64,000 nucleotides of DNA from Anodontia alba. Its lineage: Eukaryota; Mollusca; Bivalvia; Lucinida; Lucinidae. The notes under the pieces are model-generated. The model was not told where the DNA came from, did no database searches, and saw nothing but the letters and a program-made list of their open reading frames with translations. The stretch spans positions 87,126,308 to 87,190,307 of the forward strand of contig OZ024828.1 of NCBI GenBank assembly GCA_964016985.1, written 5' to 3'. A program made the translations under genes and the position numbers. This document shows positions 1 through 9,901 of the stretch, piece after piece (within the stretch, counting starts at the first letter, position 1; every line of letters starts with the position of its first letter).

Positions 1-63
1 TAACATACCATTCTGTTGTAGAAGATCAAAAAGACATATATTAATTATCTCCATTTGACTCCA
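1..63. other. Left edge, no feature seen
   Basis: AT-rich intronic sequence before the first fold-back element. Confidence 0.5.
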
Positions 64-395
64 GACCTGGCCCCATGGTTATAAAACTGTTCATGCTCAA
101 CTCAGCTGAGCATAAAATTTTCTCTGCTAATAGATATGAAAATGCCAACAATAGTTGGCATTTTTGTATTTATTAGCAGAGAAATTTTCATGCTGAGCTT
201 GAAATTTTCTCTGCTAATAGCTATGAAAATGCTAACAATAGTTGGCATTTTCATATTTATTAGCAGAGAAATTTTCATGCTCAGCTATGTTTAGCAAGAA
301 ATAATTTGCATTTGTTTGTAATTTGAGATTTATTAACAGACAAATTTCATGCTCAGCTGAGTTGAACATGAAAAAAGTTTTATAACCTTGGGACC
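64..395. repeat. Fold-back element FB-3
   Basis: Ends 'acctggccccatggttataa' and 'ttttataaccttgggacc' are inverted copies. The interior repeats 'ctgctaatar.tatgaaaatg' and its complement several times, with palindromic 'caactcagctgag'. A second copy is at 62408-62657. Confidence 0.85.
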
Positions 396-880
396 TTTGC
401 TATGATTAAACCTCAGTGGCCTTAGTTTTTTCTAGAACAAATTTCCAGGGTCTCAAAGATGTTCAATTCATTGGAGTTCGACTGTATATGATTACTTCAT
501 GCTTGTAATTTTCCAGCCAAATATCTGTTGGCACACTGACTCTGGCTTGCTTACTGTAGTGAGTGAAAACATAATCCTGAGATTTGGCTTCAGCAATTGC
601 TGCAGAGCTTAGGTTTAGCTGGACATCACTTAACAATTGTTAGGATTTAAGCCTTAAAACCTCGAAATACCTCAACCCCCATGAAGACAGCCTGGATCTG
701 ATCAGAAGATGTTTAAGATTTCTTTGTGGTGTCCAAATCTTCTGAAGAATTGCATTTATATTCAGTGTGTTGAAGTTTACAAGCTGATGGAGCATAGGAG
801 CCCATTTGTCACTTGTTTGTGTTTGCATGTTATTTATTTATTTTTTTTGCCTCAAAGGTCACTTATTAAATTTTAATGTT
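396..880. other. Intron, nothing recognised
   Basis: No splice-bounded frame, repeat family or RNA gene that I can support; a short T-rich run lies near 841. Confidence 0.5.
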
Positions 881-1107
881 TTGACCCATTATAGTTGGAG
901 ACCCCTAAAAGGGTAAATGGCAAACAGTGCAAACCCAGATCAGACACTGCAGAATGTGGTGTCTGATCAGAGTCTCTGATGTTTGCAAATGTTTAGCCAT
1001 TTTTCTCTAGGAATATCAAAATCACATAGCCTGACATACCTAAAATTGAAATTCGACTCTTCCAATATTTAGTGTTCGGGGAATTTACTCAGTCTAAAAT
1101 GGGTTAA
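881..1107. repeat. PB-4 palindromic MITE
   Basis: Arms 'ttgacccattatag' and 'ctaaaatgggttaa' with core 'aacagtgcaaacccagatca' inverted about 'cagaatgtgg'. Confidence 0.8.
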
Positions 1108-1680
1108 ATATGTTGGTGGTTTGTATACAACTGCAACTTTCTTTTATATATTATTTTAGAGTGCTTTCCATTGCTAAAATTCAAATCATGGATTGCGTTT
1201 GGAATTTGCTGCAATTCTGTTTGGTCTGTTTACTGCAACCTCTGTTCTTCAGTGATTCATTGAGTACAATTGTTATTATTAGTATACATTAAAAGAAATA
1301 CATGAGTAAAATATTTTTGAATTAAAGACAGATTTCCAAGTAAGTGTCCTATTACATGTACAGGTATAAGAAATGAAAGCATTAAACTTATTTGCCATTG
1401 TATTTGGAAAGCTTTCTCACACTGTGAACTGATGGATACCATTGCTTAATGAGCAATATCAGTTTTAAGCATGATAAAATAACCTTACATCCTCCGTCAA
1501 ATGGATAGGTATAAAACAAACACTGAGCAAGGCTTCTTATTTAACATCTAATGAATATTCGCATTGCATAGCATGTAAATAGGTGGTTTGGTCACAGTCA
1601 GATAAAGGCTGGAAGCCTTTCAGAGGTCCTCCTGTCTTTCTTAGTAGGTAGAAAGATAACCTATGAAAATATACATACCA

Positions 1681-2022
1681 TACTCGACCTAATTACCTCA
1701 CATACCCCTATAAGTGCACAGTCAGCCAATTCCGTAGTCTTCAGATTACACCCAGTGTACTTTTTGTCTATTCTTTATAAAGGCATTTGTTGTGGGTACT
1801 TATTTGAATTGCATCGACTTGTCAATGCAGTTCAAATGAGTACCCGCATCATAAGCTTTTATAAAGAAAATCAGAAAAAAATCATATAAACATCATCAAC
1901 CAGGTCCTTTGCTGATCTTTCTAAAGCATACTCTTAGTATTTAGTATGAATATTTTACCACAAGTTTTTAAAAGTAATTTTGAAACACCTAAGTGCACAG
2001 TACATTAATTAGGTTGAATACT
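1681..2022. repeat. FB-2 palindromic MITE
   Basis: Ends 'actcgacctaattacc' and 'aattaggttgaatact' are inverted; the core is 'ggtacttatttgaattgcat' and its complement. Its right part (about 1857-1890) is the unoccupied form of the site that holds an MU-1 insertion at 39495. Confidence 0.8.
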
Positions 2023-2029
2023 ATATGTG

Positions 2030-2232
2030 CTGCAATGAGAGAAAATGGACCTTCTGACATGTGTGGCAAATGAAGACTCAAATCAGGCTGCACATCCATG
2101 CAGTCTGATCACAGTATGAAAAAAAAACTTTGCATCTGTGGCAATCCATAATGCACTCAGTGAGGATTTTGATCACTCAGTAAATATGCAGGCTGATCTG
2201 TATCTTTCCTGGGTGCATATGTCTAAAGTTTG
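2030..2232. repeat. FB-4 palindromic MITE
   Basis: Contains 'aagactcaaatcaggctgca' with inverted counterpart 'gtgaggattttgatcac' and 'gcaggctgatctgtatc'. Related copies are near 18560, 27840, 29440, 40995 and 61985. Confidence 0.65.
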
Positions 2233-2238
2233 TTTTCT

Positions 2239-2481
2239 GGGCCCAGTTGTTCAAAGCTAACGACGTCGTTAGTTAATGATTCGTTAAAATTTACATCGAG
2301 TGATACGCAAATATGCTGAAATTTTTTGCTGAAAAAATGTGAGTAGCTTTTGCAGTGCAAAAGCTACTCACATTTTTTCAGCAAAAAATATCAGAATATG
2401 TATATTGAATCCGCTAAAACAGTTAACGAAATGACCCTTAGCGAGCTCGTTAAGCTAACGACGCTTTGAGCAACTGGGCCC
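2239..2481. repeat. MU-1 palindromic MITE
   Basis: Full-length copy: ends gggcccagttgttcaaagc and its inverse, with hairpin core 'gtgagtagcttttgcagtgc' and its complement. Confidence 0.92.
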
Positions 2482-2572
2482 TGATATTGTGGCTCATATA
2501 ATATTGATGTAAATACCTAAAATGTCTGTTAAATAATATAATGTTTTTAATCAAGACATTTTGTAGCGGCTC

Positions 2573-2690
2573 AGTCACAGGTCCAAGGTCTGCTGTATTG
2601 GCCTGAGGCCGAAGGCTAAGGGTCAGTACAGCAGTCCAAGGACCTGTAACTGGGTGATACAAAATTTCTTGATTAAAGAAAAAATTTTTT
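2573..2690. repeat. Imperfect palindrome
   Basis: 'cacaggtccaaggtctgctg' mirrored by 'cagcagtccaaggacctgta', centred on 'ggcctgaggccgaaggct'. No family link seen. Confidence 0.7.
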
Positions 2691-2860
2691 ATCAATTTAC
2701 TTTTTAAACAGCTTGCTTAGCAAAAATCATCATAATAAATAAGATTTTCAAAGCAGCTATATGGCCAAGTCCATACCATGCCTTCCGTTTTCTTAATATA
2801 ACTGAAATTTGTTGAAAATGACATAAAACCAGGTAAAGTGCATACCATCCATCTCAATAA

Positions 2861-2993
2861 CAAACTCGGCCAATATGAAGAAAGTCAGCCAATATGGAAA
2901 AAGTCTGCCAGTACAGAAAAAACTAGGCCAATACAGAAAAACTGGGCCAACACAACTTGTATAGGCCCAATTTTCTATATTGGCCGAGTTTGT
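2861..2993. repeat. Hairpin enclosing short tandem units
   Basis: 'aacaaactcggccaatat' at 2861 is inverted at 2975-2993. Between them, four ~22-bp units of the type 'gccaatayrgaaaaa'. Confidence 0.75.
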
Positions 2994-3216
2994 CATTCCT
3001 ATGATGTGGGCTGATTTGGCGATATAGATACTATATTAAGGTAATTAATTAATAAATAGCTGTATTAGTATGTTCACTTACATGATACTGTATGCATGCA
3101 ACATTTCCTCTGTGGTATCACTAAAATGTACCTGTTTGTGTCCACAAATGCCTAAAACTACATGTAGATTTGCATGCCAGCTTTAATCCTTTCAGCCTGG
3201 CAGACCAAAACAGATA

Positions 3217-3515
3217 CAGTCAACTCTCGTTATCTCGAATTCTAAGGGACTCTCTGAAATACTTGATATCCGTACCTCGACATATCACATTTGCAGAATT
3301 GAGAAAAAAATAATTCGAAAAAACACATTTAACAAATATATATGTAATTGGACTCTTGAAGTTAGAGATATATTGAAAATATTGTGGAAAATATTGTGTT
3401 TTCCACAATATTTTTTACCTGTTGTTAGATTTTCATGTTTAAGCAGGGACAAGATTTTCACTTTGAGATAAGCGGTTATTCGAGATAGCGAGGTCGAGAT
3501 AACAAGAGTTTACTG
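3217..3515. repeat. TA-2 MITE (pogo/Tigger-like ends)
   Basis: Begins CAGTCAACTCTCGTTATCTC and ends in the inverse, flanked by TA. Its centre is the palindrome 'aatattgtggaaaatattgt' and its complement. A second copy is at 36728-37051. Confidence 0.88.
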
Positions 3516-3979
3516 TACATGTGCAAACAGTGTAGATCCAGATGAGAGGGCTTGTAACAAGGATGTACACTGTTTGCCATTCAGTTTTTGGTTTTAGACT
3601 GAAACTCCTATTTGCATCAGTGGACATGTCCAAACTCAAGGATGGAAGAGTCCACTTCAGGAATAGAGACAAAAGGGTTAAAGCTATAAAAGGGAATTCC
3701 ATTTCATCGGCACATTAGCAGTTTTGTATGTTAAAAGAATACAGCGTTCTAAATGTAAATGTTTTATCATTTTGTATGATTGATAATTTCTTCATTAATC
3801 AGTTGTCAGTCTTTTTCCCTGGTTTATTGTCTTATGTTATTTCAGGGGGCAACACATATAGAAACCCACATTTTTTTTTTCAGATATTTCTTATGGTAGA
3901 GTTTAAATTGAAACTGGAGATCAGTTTAGCAAATAGTACATTGTCTTTGGAGCCAAATGAACCACAGTTCCATGACATT

Positions 3980-4189
3980 GCCACCCTCTGGGCAAATTCA
4001 GCAGACAACAAATTGATATTTTTTCTTATTTTTTCCAGAAAATATGTTTTGATATTTCATGCAATTGTCTCCAAATTGTCTCCTTTGGAGACAGTTTGCA
4101 TGAAATGTCAAAGCCAAGTATCTTGGAAAACTGCGAAAACTATTTCAAAATGTCTGCTGAAATTTTAACCTGGCATGCTAAGCATTAAC
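3980..4189. repeat. PB-2 palindromic MITE
   Basis: Core 'tgatatttcatgcaattgtc' and inverse, arms with 'ttcagcagac' and 'gtctgctgaa', ending in TTAA. That TTAA is also the left end of the next element. The 146-residue open frame over this stretch is repeat-derived. Confidence 0.85.
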
Positions 4190-4396
4190 ACTTGTCATGC
4201 TGAATACATTAAGATGCCATGCCCACTTATAATTTTTAGCCAGTCAGATTACTTGATCCAGATTGTTGTTATAAATCCACATTCTTAATGGCAAACAGTG
4301 CAGATCCAGGTCAGTTGGCTTCTTCAGAAGTGAACTGATCTGAATATACAGTTTGCAAATGCATGGAGTATCTGGGTTCAGCAGGACAAGTGTTAA
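4186..4396. repeat. PB-1 palindromic MITE
   Basis: TTAACACTTGTCATGCTGAA to TTCAGCAGGACAAGTGTTAA with core 'cagtgcagatccaggtcag'. It shares its left TTAA with the PB-2 copy before it. Confidence 0.88.
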
Positions 4397-4477
4397 TGGT
4401 AATTTTATATGAATTTTGTAGTACCCAGTAGATTTTTCTGCTGACTTTCCAAGTGGATTCATCTGTTGCTTCTTTTT

Positions 4478-4622
4478 TTAATGCTTAGCACTCTGCGTAA
4501 AATTTTCATCAGACAACAGATTAAAATATTTTACTTATTTTTCCCTGCTTTCTGAGAAAAATAAGAAAAAAATATTTTAATATGTTGTCGGATGAAAATT
4601 TTACCCAGAGTGCTAAGAGTTG
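4478..4622. repeat. PB-2 MITE, short form
   Basis: Arms 'atgcttagcactctgcgtaa' and inverse, lacking the 'gacatttcatg' core, so a deleted version of the family. Confidence 0.88.
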
Positions 4623-4910
4623 ATTATCTGTTCTTGCGAATGTGCAGAACTGATTTATTTTGGTATCACAGATCAGCAGATATACATGATAAAGCAATGT
4701 TCTGTTAAATATACATACAAATTATACATATAAAACAAAATCACAGAGCTTACCAAGGATAACACAGAAGAGAGTACGTGATTACTCTTATTTTCATTAG
4801 TATTGATTGCAAGTCATAGTAAGGCACAGGACAAAAGTCACATAGAATAAACATTATGAAATAGTTTTCCTGCAAAATAACATTTGACATTTCATTCAAG
4901 TTGTCTCCTT

Positions 4911-5155
4911 AAGCTCAGTCGGATGCATGCCTGACTGGTGATCAGGAGATCGCGGGTTAGATCCCCACTGGGTCTGGCAACAGTCTTTTGTAGAGATTGA
5001 TCAGGAAATATTTTCTATGGTCATTCTCTTCCTTCAGCTGATTCAAGAAGGTCAGTTGTTAGTTTATGGCGAAAGAAGTGGACAAATATTAGTTAATTTC
5101 GAAGAGGATAGCATGGTAAATTTTAAGAATTTTGAAAAAGAGGCCTGACCAAACA
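4911..5155 (+). mobile_element. SINE S1, old degenerate copy
   Basis: A recognisable tRNA-like head (ctcagtcggatgcatgcc, then 'cgcgggttagatcccc') and the 'gagattgatcaggaaatatt' body, with many substitutions and a lost tail. Confidence 0.75.
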
Positions 5156-5318
5156 GACAGTAGATACAGAGACAGTAGATTCAACAGAACACTGAAACAA
5201 ATGTTAAAATCAGCATTAAAAGTTTTATAGAGTTACAAATATACACAATGTATATATTCAGCATTAAAAGTTTTATAGAGTTTTATAGAGTTACAAATAT
5301 ACACAATATATATATTCA

Positions 5319-5528
5319 GGGCCTGGTTGTTCAAAGCATTGTTAGTGGTCAAAATGTTAACAATATCTGATTCACAGGTATTTTTGCTGAAAAAATATGA
5401 GTAGCTTTTGCAAATGCAAAAGCTACTCACATTTTTTAGCAAAAATATTAGCGTGTGCCATGTTTAAATGATCAAAGTTTTAATGTTAGGTTGACTAACG
5501 ATGTCGTTAGTTTTGAACAACTGGGCCC
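5319..5528. repeat. MU-1 palindromic MITE
   Basis: Ends agggcctggttgttcaaagc and 'ttttgaacaactgggccct'; core 'gtgagtagcttttgcaatgc'-type hairpin truncated on one side. Confidence 0.88.
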
Positions 5529-5732
5529 TGATTTTTAACTGAGCAAATCTGGTAGAAAACATGAAATTTTTTTTCAAATTTTTCAAAGGAAATACGAGAT
5601 GGCAAGTTCATGCAAATTACCTCCTATAAGGAGGCATCTGCTGACATTTTTACCAATCATGCTACCTGTAAATTTTAAGTTCATAAAAGCATTCTTTGCA
5701 TTAATCTCATTAGTGAACTAAAAGAGAAAGAG

Positions 5733-5940
5733 ATCCCGCTGAACCCAGATATGCCCTGCCTTTGCAAACAGTGTAGATCCAGATCATCTGGCTTCTGAAG
5801 AAGCCAACTGATCTGGATCTGCACTGTTTGCCATTTAGTGTGTGAATTTGTGTCAACAACCTAGATCAAGCAATCTGATTGGCTGACAATTGGAAGTGGG
5901 TGCAGGATCTTAATTTATTCAGCATGACAAGCAGGGACAA
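5733..5940. repeat. PB-1 palindromic MITE
   Basis: 'ctgaacccagatatgccctg', core 'cagtgtagatccagatcat' with inverse, and 'tttattcagcatgaca' at the end. Confidence 0.85.
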
Positions 5941-6394
5941 TTTTAAAGTAATTTAAATTGAAAATAAAGCCATGATGTTCACAGCTGCAGTTTGTTTCGT
6001 GCTATACTATATAATTGGATAATAATGTCAGTATTTTGTTTGTTAAGTAATTAGTTTCGATAAATGTTGTGAACAAAAATTATTTGTTTTATTTTATTTA
6101 TTTTTTAATAAGTTAAATTCCTATTTTCAGGCTGTTTTATTCAAATTTTATCCAGTAACATTCTAGTTTATAAGAATTTACTAAATAAAGAAAAGGAAGT
6201 TCAGTCTTACGCAAATAAAACATACTTTAGCTTATCGTAAGTAATTTTAAAAACTATTTTCAAATTTAATTTAAATGTAAGTAAATAAAAGTTTTCTTAT
6301 CATTAGCCATGGAAGAATTTTATTTGACTACTGGTATCATGGTTCTCAAGTTTCCAAACATGATATTAAAACAACCCTTGTCATGCTGGATGAA
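5941..6394. other. AT-rich intron, nothing recognised
   Basis: Long A/T tracts with no frame or repeat border that I can support, apart from a PB-1 end remnant at 6371-6394. Confidence 0.5.
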
Positions 6395-6608
6395 TTAACC
6401 CTTCTCATGCTGAATAAATTAAGATGCCACACCCACTTCTAATTTCCAGCCAATCAGATTACTTGATCCGGATTTTTAATAGAAATTTACATATTTAATG
6501 ACAAACAGTGCAGATCCAGATCAGTTGGCTTCTTCAGAAGCCAACTGGTCTGGATCTACACTGTTTGCAAAGGCAGGGTATATACGGGTTCAGCAGGACA
6601 AGGGTTAA
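6395..6608. repeat. PB-1 palindromic MITE
   Basis: TTAACCCTTCTCATGCTGAA to 'gttcagcaggacaagggttaa' with a full palindromic core. Confidence 0.9.
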
Positions 6609-6774
6609 GATGCCACGCTCACTTCTAATTTTCAGCCAATCAGATTACTTGATCCAGGTTGTTGATACAAATTCACAAACTGAATGACAAACAGTGCAGA
6701 TCCAGATAAGTTTGCTTCTTCTACACTGTTTGCAAAGGTGGGACATGTCTGGGTTCAGCAGGACAGGGTTAAAA
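6605..6774. repeat. PB-1 MITE, partial, abutting the previous copy
   Basis: Starts at the TTAA of the preceding copy and ends 'gttcagcaggacagggttaa'; the core is mostly deleted. Two insertions at or near one TTAA. Confidence 0.85.
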
Positions 6775-6802
6775 ACTGTGAATGTGTATTAGACTTTTTA
6801 GA

Positions 6803-6865
6803 CTGATGTGGATGTTGCCCCTGTACCTGCATGTTAATCAAAAATCCGATTATGATATGATATAT
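6803..6865 (+). mobile_element. 3'-end remnant of the same LINE family
   Basis: About 60 bp match the last bases of the LINE at 23697-23760 (gatgttgcccctgtacctgc, then the stop and 'aatccgattatgatatg'). This is a severely 5'-truncated insertion with its ATGATAT tail. Confidence 0.85.
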
Positions 6866-7253
6866 GAAAGAAAAATTGAAAGAGTTAGTGACTTAATAGA
6901 AGTTTTTATTTTATTTTATTGATTTTTTTGTAACAGTCTTTCTGTATTGAAATATATCACATATTGAGGTTTTACTAAATGAAATTTTTGTATGCAGGTT
7001 TTACTACTTCTATTGTTTTTAACAATGATTTGGTATTGAAATATGTTACATATTCACAAACTTGGAGACAGTTCACCTCAAAAGGTATGTGAGACATGAA
7101 ATGTTCTCTCTATGAAGGTTTCCTAGTGAAACATAATGAGGCCATAGTCTGCCATTTAAGATACATGAAAAGTTAACACATATAGTTCATATTTGAGCTG
7201 AGACTGTGACAAAATTGATATTTTTTGTGTATAAATAAATTTTCAGACTCTGA
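6866..7253. other. Intron, nothing recognised
   Basis: AT-rich, no supported feature. Confidence 0.5.
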
Positions 7254-7466
7254 TTAACCCGTGAAGCCCTAAGCAAAATTGTAGCAGACGACATTCTGAT
7301 TTTTTTTTTGTTATTTTTCAGAAAAAAAGCTTGAAATCTCATGTGAATCATCTGCCTAGCATAGGCAGATGATTCACATGAAATGTCAAGCCTTATTTTT
7401 GATGAAAAGATTGTCGTCTGTTGCAGTTTCGTCTGCTGCAGTTGTGATTAACTCTTTAAAGGTTAA
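7254..7466. repeat. PB-3 palindromic MITE
   Basis: TTAACCCGTGAAGCCCTAAG and 'gtgattaactctttaaaggttaa' ends, core 'tcatgtgaatcatctgccta' inverted exactly. Confidence 0.9.
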
Positions 7467-7630
7467 GCTTTGACAGTTCAGCTAGTCTGTATTACAGGGT
7501 CTGGATAGAAATGGAATTATTTTCTTTCAAAAGTTGCCACATGGGCATTTGCTGTGGTTTTTCCTACAAATATTTCTTTGAAGTGATTCTAGCAAGACAT
7601 ATTTCTTTAAAGTGATTCTAGCAAGACATG

Positions 7631-7852
7631 ATACTGTATTTACCCTAAGTATTAAGACACCTCAACTCCTTACCATACTTGTTCTAAAATTTGAACAAAG
7701 TACAATTTACTACCTGATGTTGTGTCTAAAAATTGCTGGATAGTGGCAAACCATGTAGACCCTGATGAGATGCAGCATTTTGCGGCATCTCATCTTGATC
7801 TGCACTGTTTGCTGAAGCCCGTCTGTTTGAATACATACATTAAATGCAGTAT
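7631..7852. repeat. H2 palindromic MITE
   Basis: Arms 'tttaccctaagtattaagac' and 'gtctgtttgaatacat', core 'gtagaccctgatgagatgc' and inverse. Ends about 75 nt before exon A. Confidence 0.83.
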
Positions 7853-7927
7853 CAGTTTTATGGAAAAGTAAGAAATATTTTACCTCTGTATGGAACTCTG
7901 CAAAATTTGTTATTTTGTGTGTTACAG

Positions 7928-8026
7928 TTTGTCAAAACCGCAAAACATGAAGTACCTGAACACATCCAGTATGGCCGCCTACTGAAGGATCTAGGGAAAG
8001 AAGTGAAGAATTGTGTGGAAACTACG
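7928..8026 (+). CDS. PHF2/PHF8-like: Exon A, PHF2/PHF8-like (33 codons, phase 0-0)
   Basis: The acceptor is gttacag at 7921-7927 and the donor is gtaacc at 8027. It encodes FVKTAKHEVPEHIQYGRLLK and then DLGKEVKNCVETT. This matches the segment just after the JmjC/helical region of PHF2 and PHF8 (HEDELPEH...LIKDLAKEIR in human). It is the first exon recognisable in the window; 7.9 kb of intron precedes it. An H2 MITE ends about 75 nt before it and a PB-3 MITE starts about 65 nt after it. Confidence 0.88.
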
Positions 8027-9267
8027 GTAACCAGTCTGTTATTTCTTAACATTTAGCATTTTGAATTTAAATGCCAGTAGATAACATCAACCTTTAAAAT
8101 GCAAGCAAAATTTGTAGCGGATGACGTTCAAAATTTTTTCTTTATTTTTCAAAAAAATAAGTTGACATTTCATGTGAATCATCTCCCAAGCAGATGATCC
8201 ACATGACCTATCAAGACTTAATATATTCTGAAATTAACAAAAAAAAAAAAAAAAAAAAAAAGAAAAATGTCATCTGCTGCAGCTGTGATTGTCGCTTTAA
8301 TGGCTAGTAATATATTTTTATTTATTAGAAATTATGGAACGGTATTAAGGTAAAAATTAAGATGTGACTGATGCACATTCTAATATGCAAATCTGGCCTT
8401 GCATTTTGCAATATTAACGTTCCATTATGTAATGTACACTAAGCAGCTTGTATGATGCAGTTTTAACCTTTCTTTCTGTAATATTTTAATCTGCATAGCC
8501 TTATGTGCAAGTTATTGCCTGGCATTGCACACTCAGGACTCTGTTCTTATCATTACATTATGAAGCTTCAATGCTCGACTTTTTGGAAATCGTCACACGG
8601 TTTTCAGTTTATAACAATCCCTTTTAAGTAGGCAATATCCAGTATTCTGGCTGACAGTTATCTTTTTCATCGAAATGAGTAAAAGTCATAATCTCGCTTT
8701 GGTTGCAAGTTTCATCATTACGTTCGAAATCCCATTGTGCAACTTGCAGTTGTAATTTTGAAGTACGGTGGCGCTAGTATCGCACTCGTAATTTTCCGTT
8801 AATAATCGCTTTTTTTCCCGAAGCACAGCAGCTAAGTCAGATAACTGAGCACCGATATGGTCGAGTGATAAAAATCGAGCGATAACACAATCGAGCATAA
8901 ATTGTATGACGTAGCATATTAGGCATAGTATGTCATCAGATAGTTAATCGAGGTCAAATGTGGCAGTATACAGCGCATCTGTAGTAGCTCCAGATAAAAT
9001 GATTATTCACCAAAATCTGTCTTTTCCACGAAACATTTACTGTTGTGCATTTATGAATTACCTCGGCGAGATATAATAATTATCATAATCACCTCACCGA
9101 GGCAATTTTACCCTTAGTATTTGGAATCCATACGGACAGAAAGTAGAAAATCTTTATCTGGATATCACACTTATCTGGATCCATGACAATGCGAGGGTGC
9201 TCAGCTATTCTAATGAAATATCATTTGCTGAGAAATGTCGTTGGAAATATTCTGAAATTAAGGGCCC

Positions 9268-9330
<63 letters not shown>

Positions 9331-9822
9331 AGAGTTAATCATTAACAGTGCAAATAATTTGTTTACCTGAGGCTTTTCGGCTTTCGCCTTCTTCAGAGGT
9401 TTTCTATTTTAAACAAAAGACATAAAAATGTAAAATTTACGAATAAAAGATTGTGCCCTTTTCGGGCCCATGTTATCTAGCCTGCTGCGACTTAATAACT
9501 GAGCGTGTTTAGATATATGTGAAATGTAAACAATACGCGTAAACACAACATGCAAAAAGTAGAAAGTTTATCTTCAAAACGTATAAAGCTTATCTTTACT
9601 ATCAACACCACTGGGCCCATATTATCTAGCCCGCTGCGACTTAATAACTGAGCGTGTTTAGATATATGTGAAATGTAAACAATACGCGTAAACACAACGT
9701 GCAAAAAGTAGAAAGTTTATCTTCAAAACGTATAAAGCTTATCTTTACTATCAACACCACTTTCTGGATCCAGTGCTACCAAAAAGATTTTTTTGTTAGA
9801 TGTTATGCTCCTTTTCCCAACT

Positions 9823-9901
<79 letters not shown>

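Noticed and set aside
3728..4168. 146-residue open frame
   Set aside because: Most of it lies across a PB-2 palindrome, and it lacks splice context or any domain.
1..7927. Search for the upstream PHF2/PHF8 exons (JmjC, helical region)
   Set aside because: No splice-bounded frame resembling these domains was found; the sequence is repeats and unique AT-rich intron, so they are inferred to lie outside the window.
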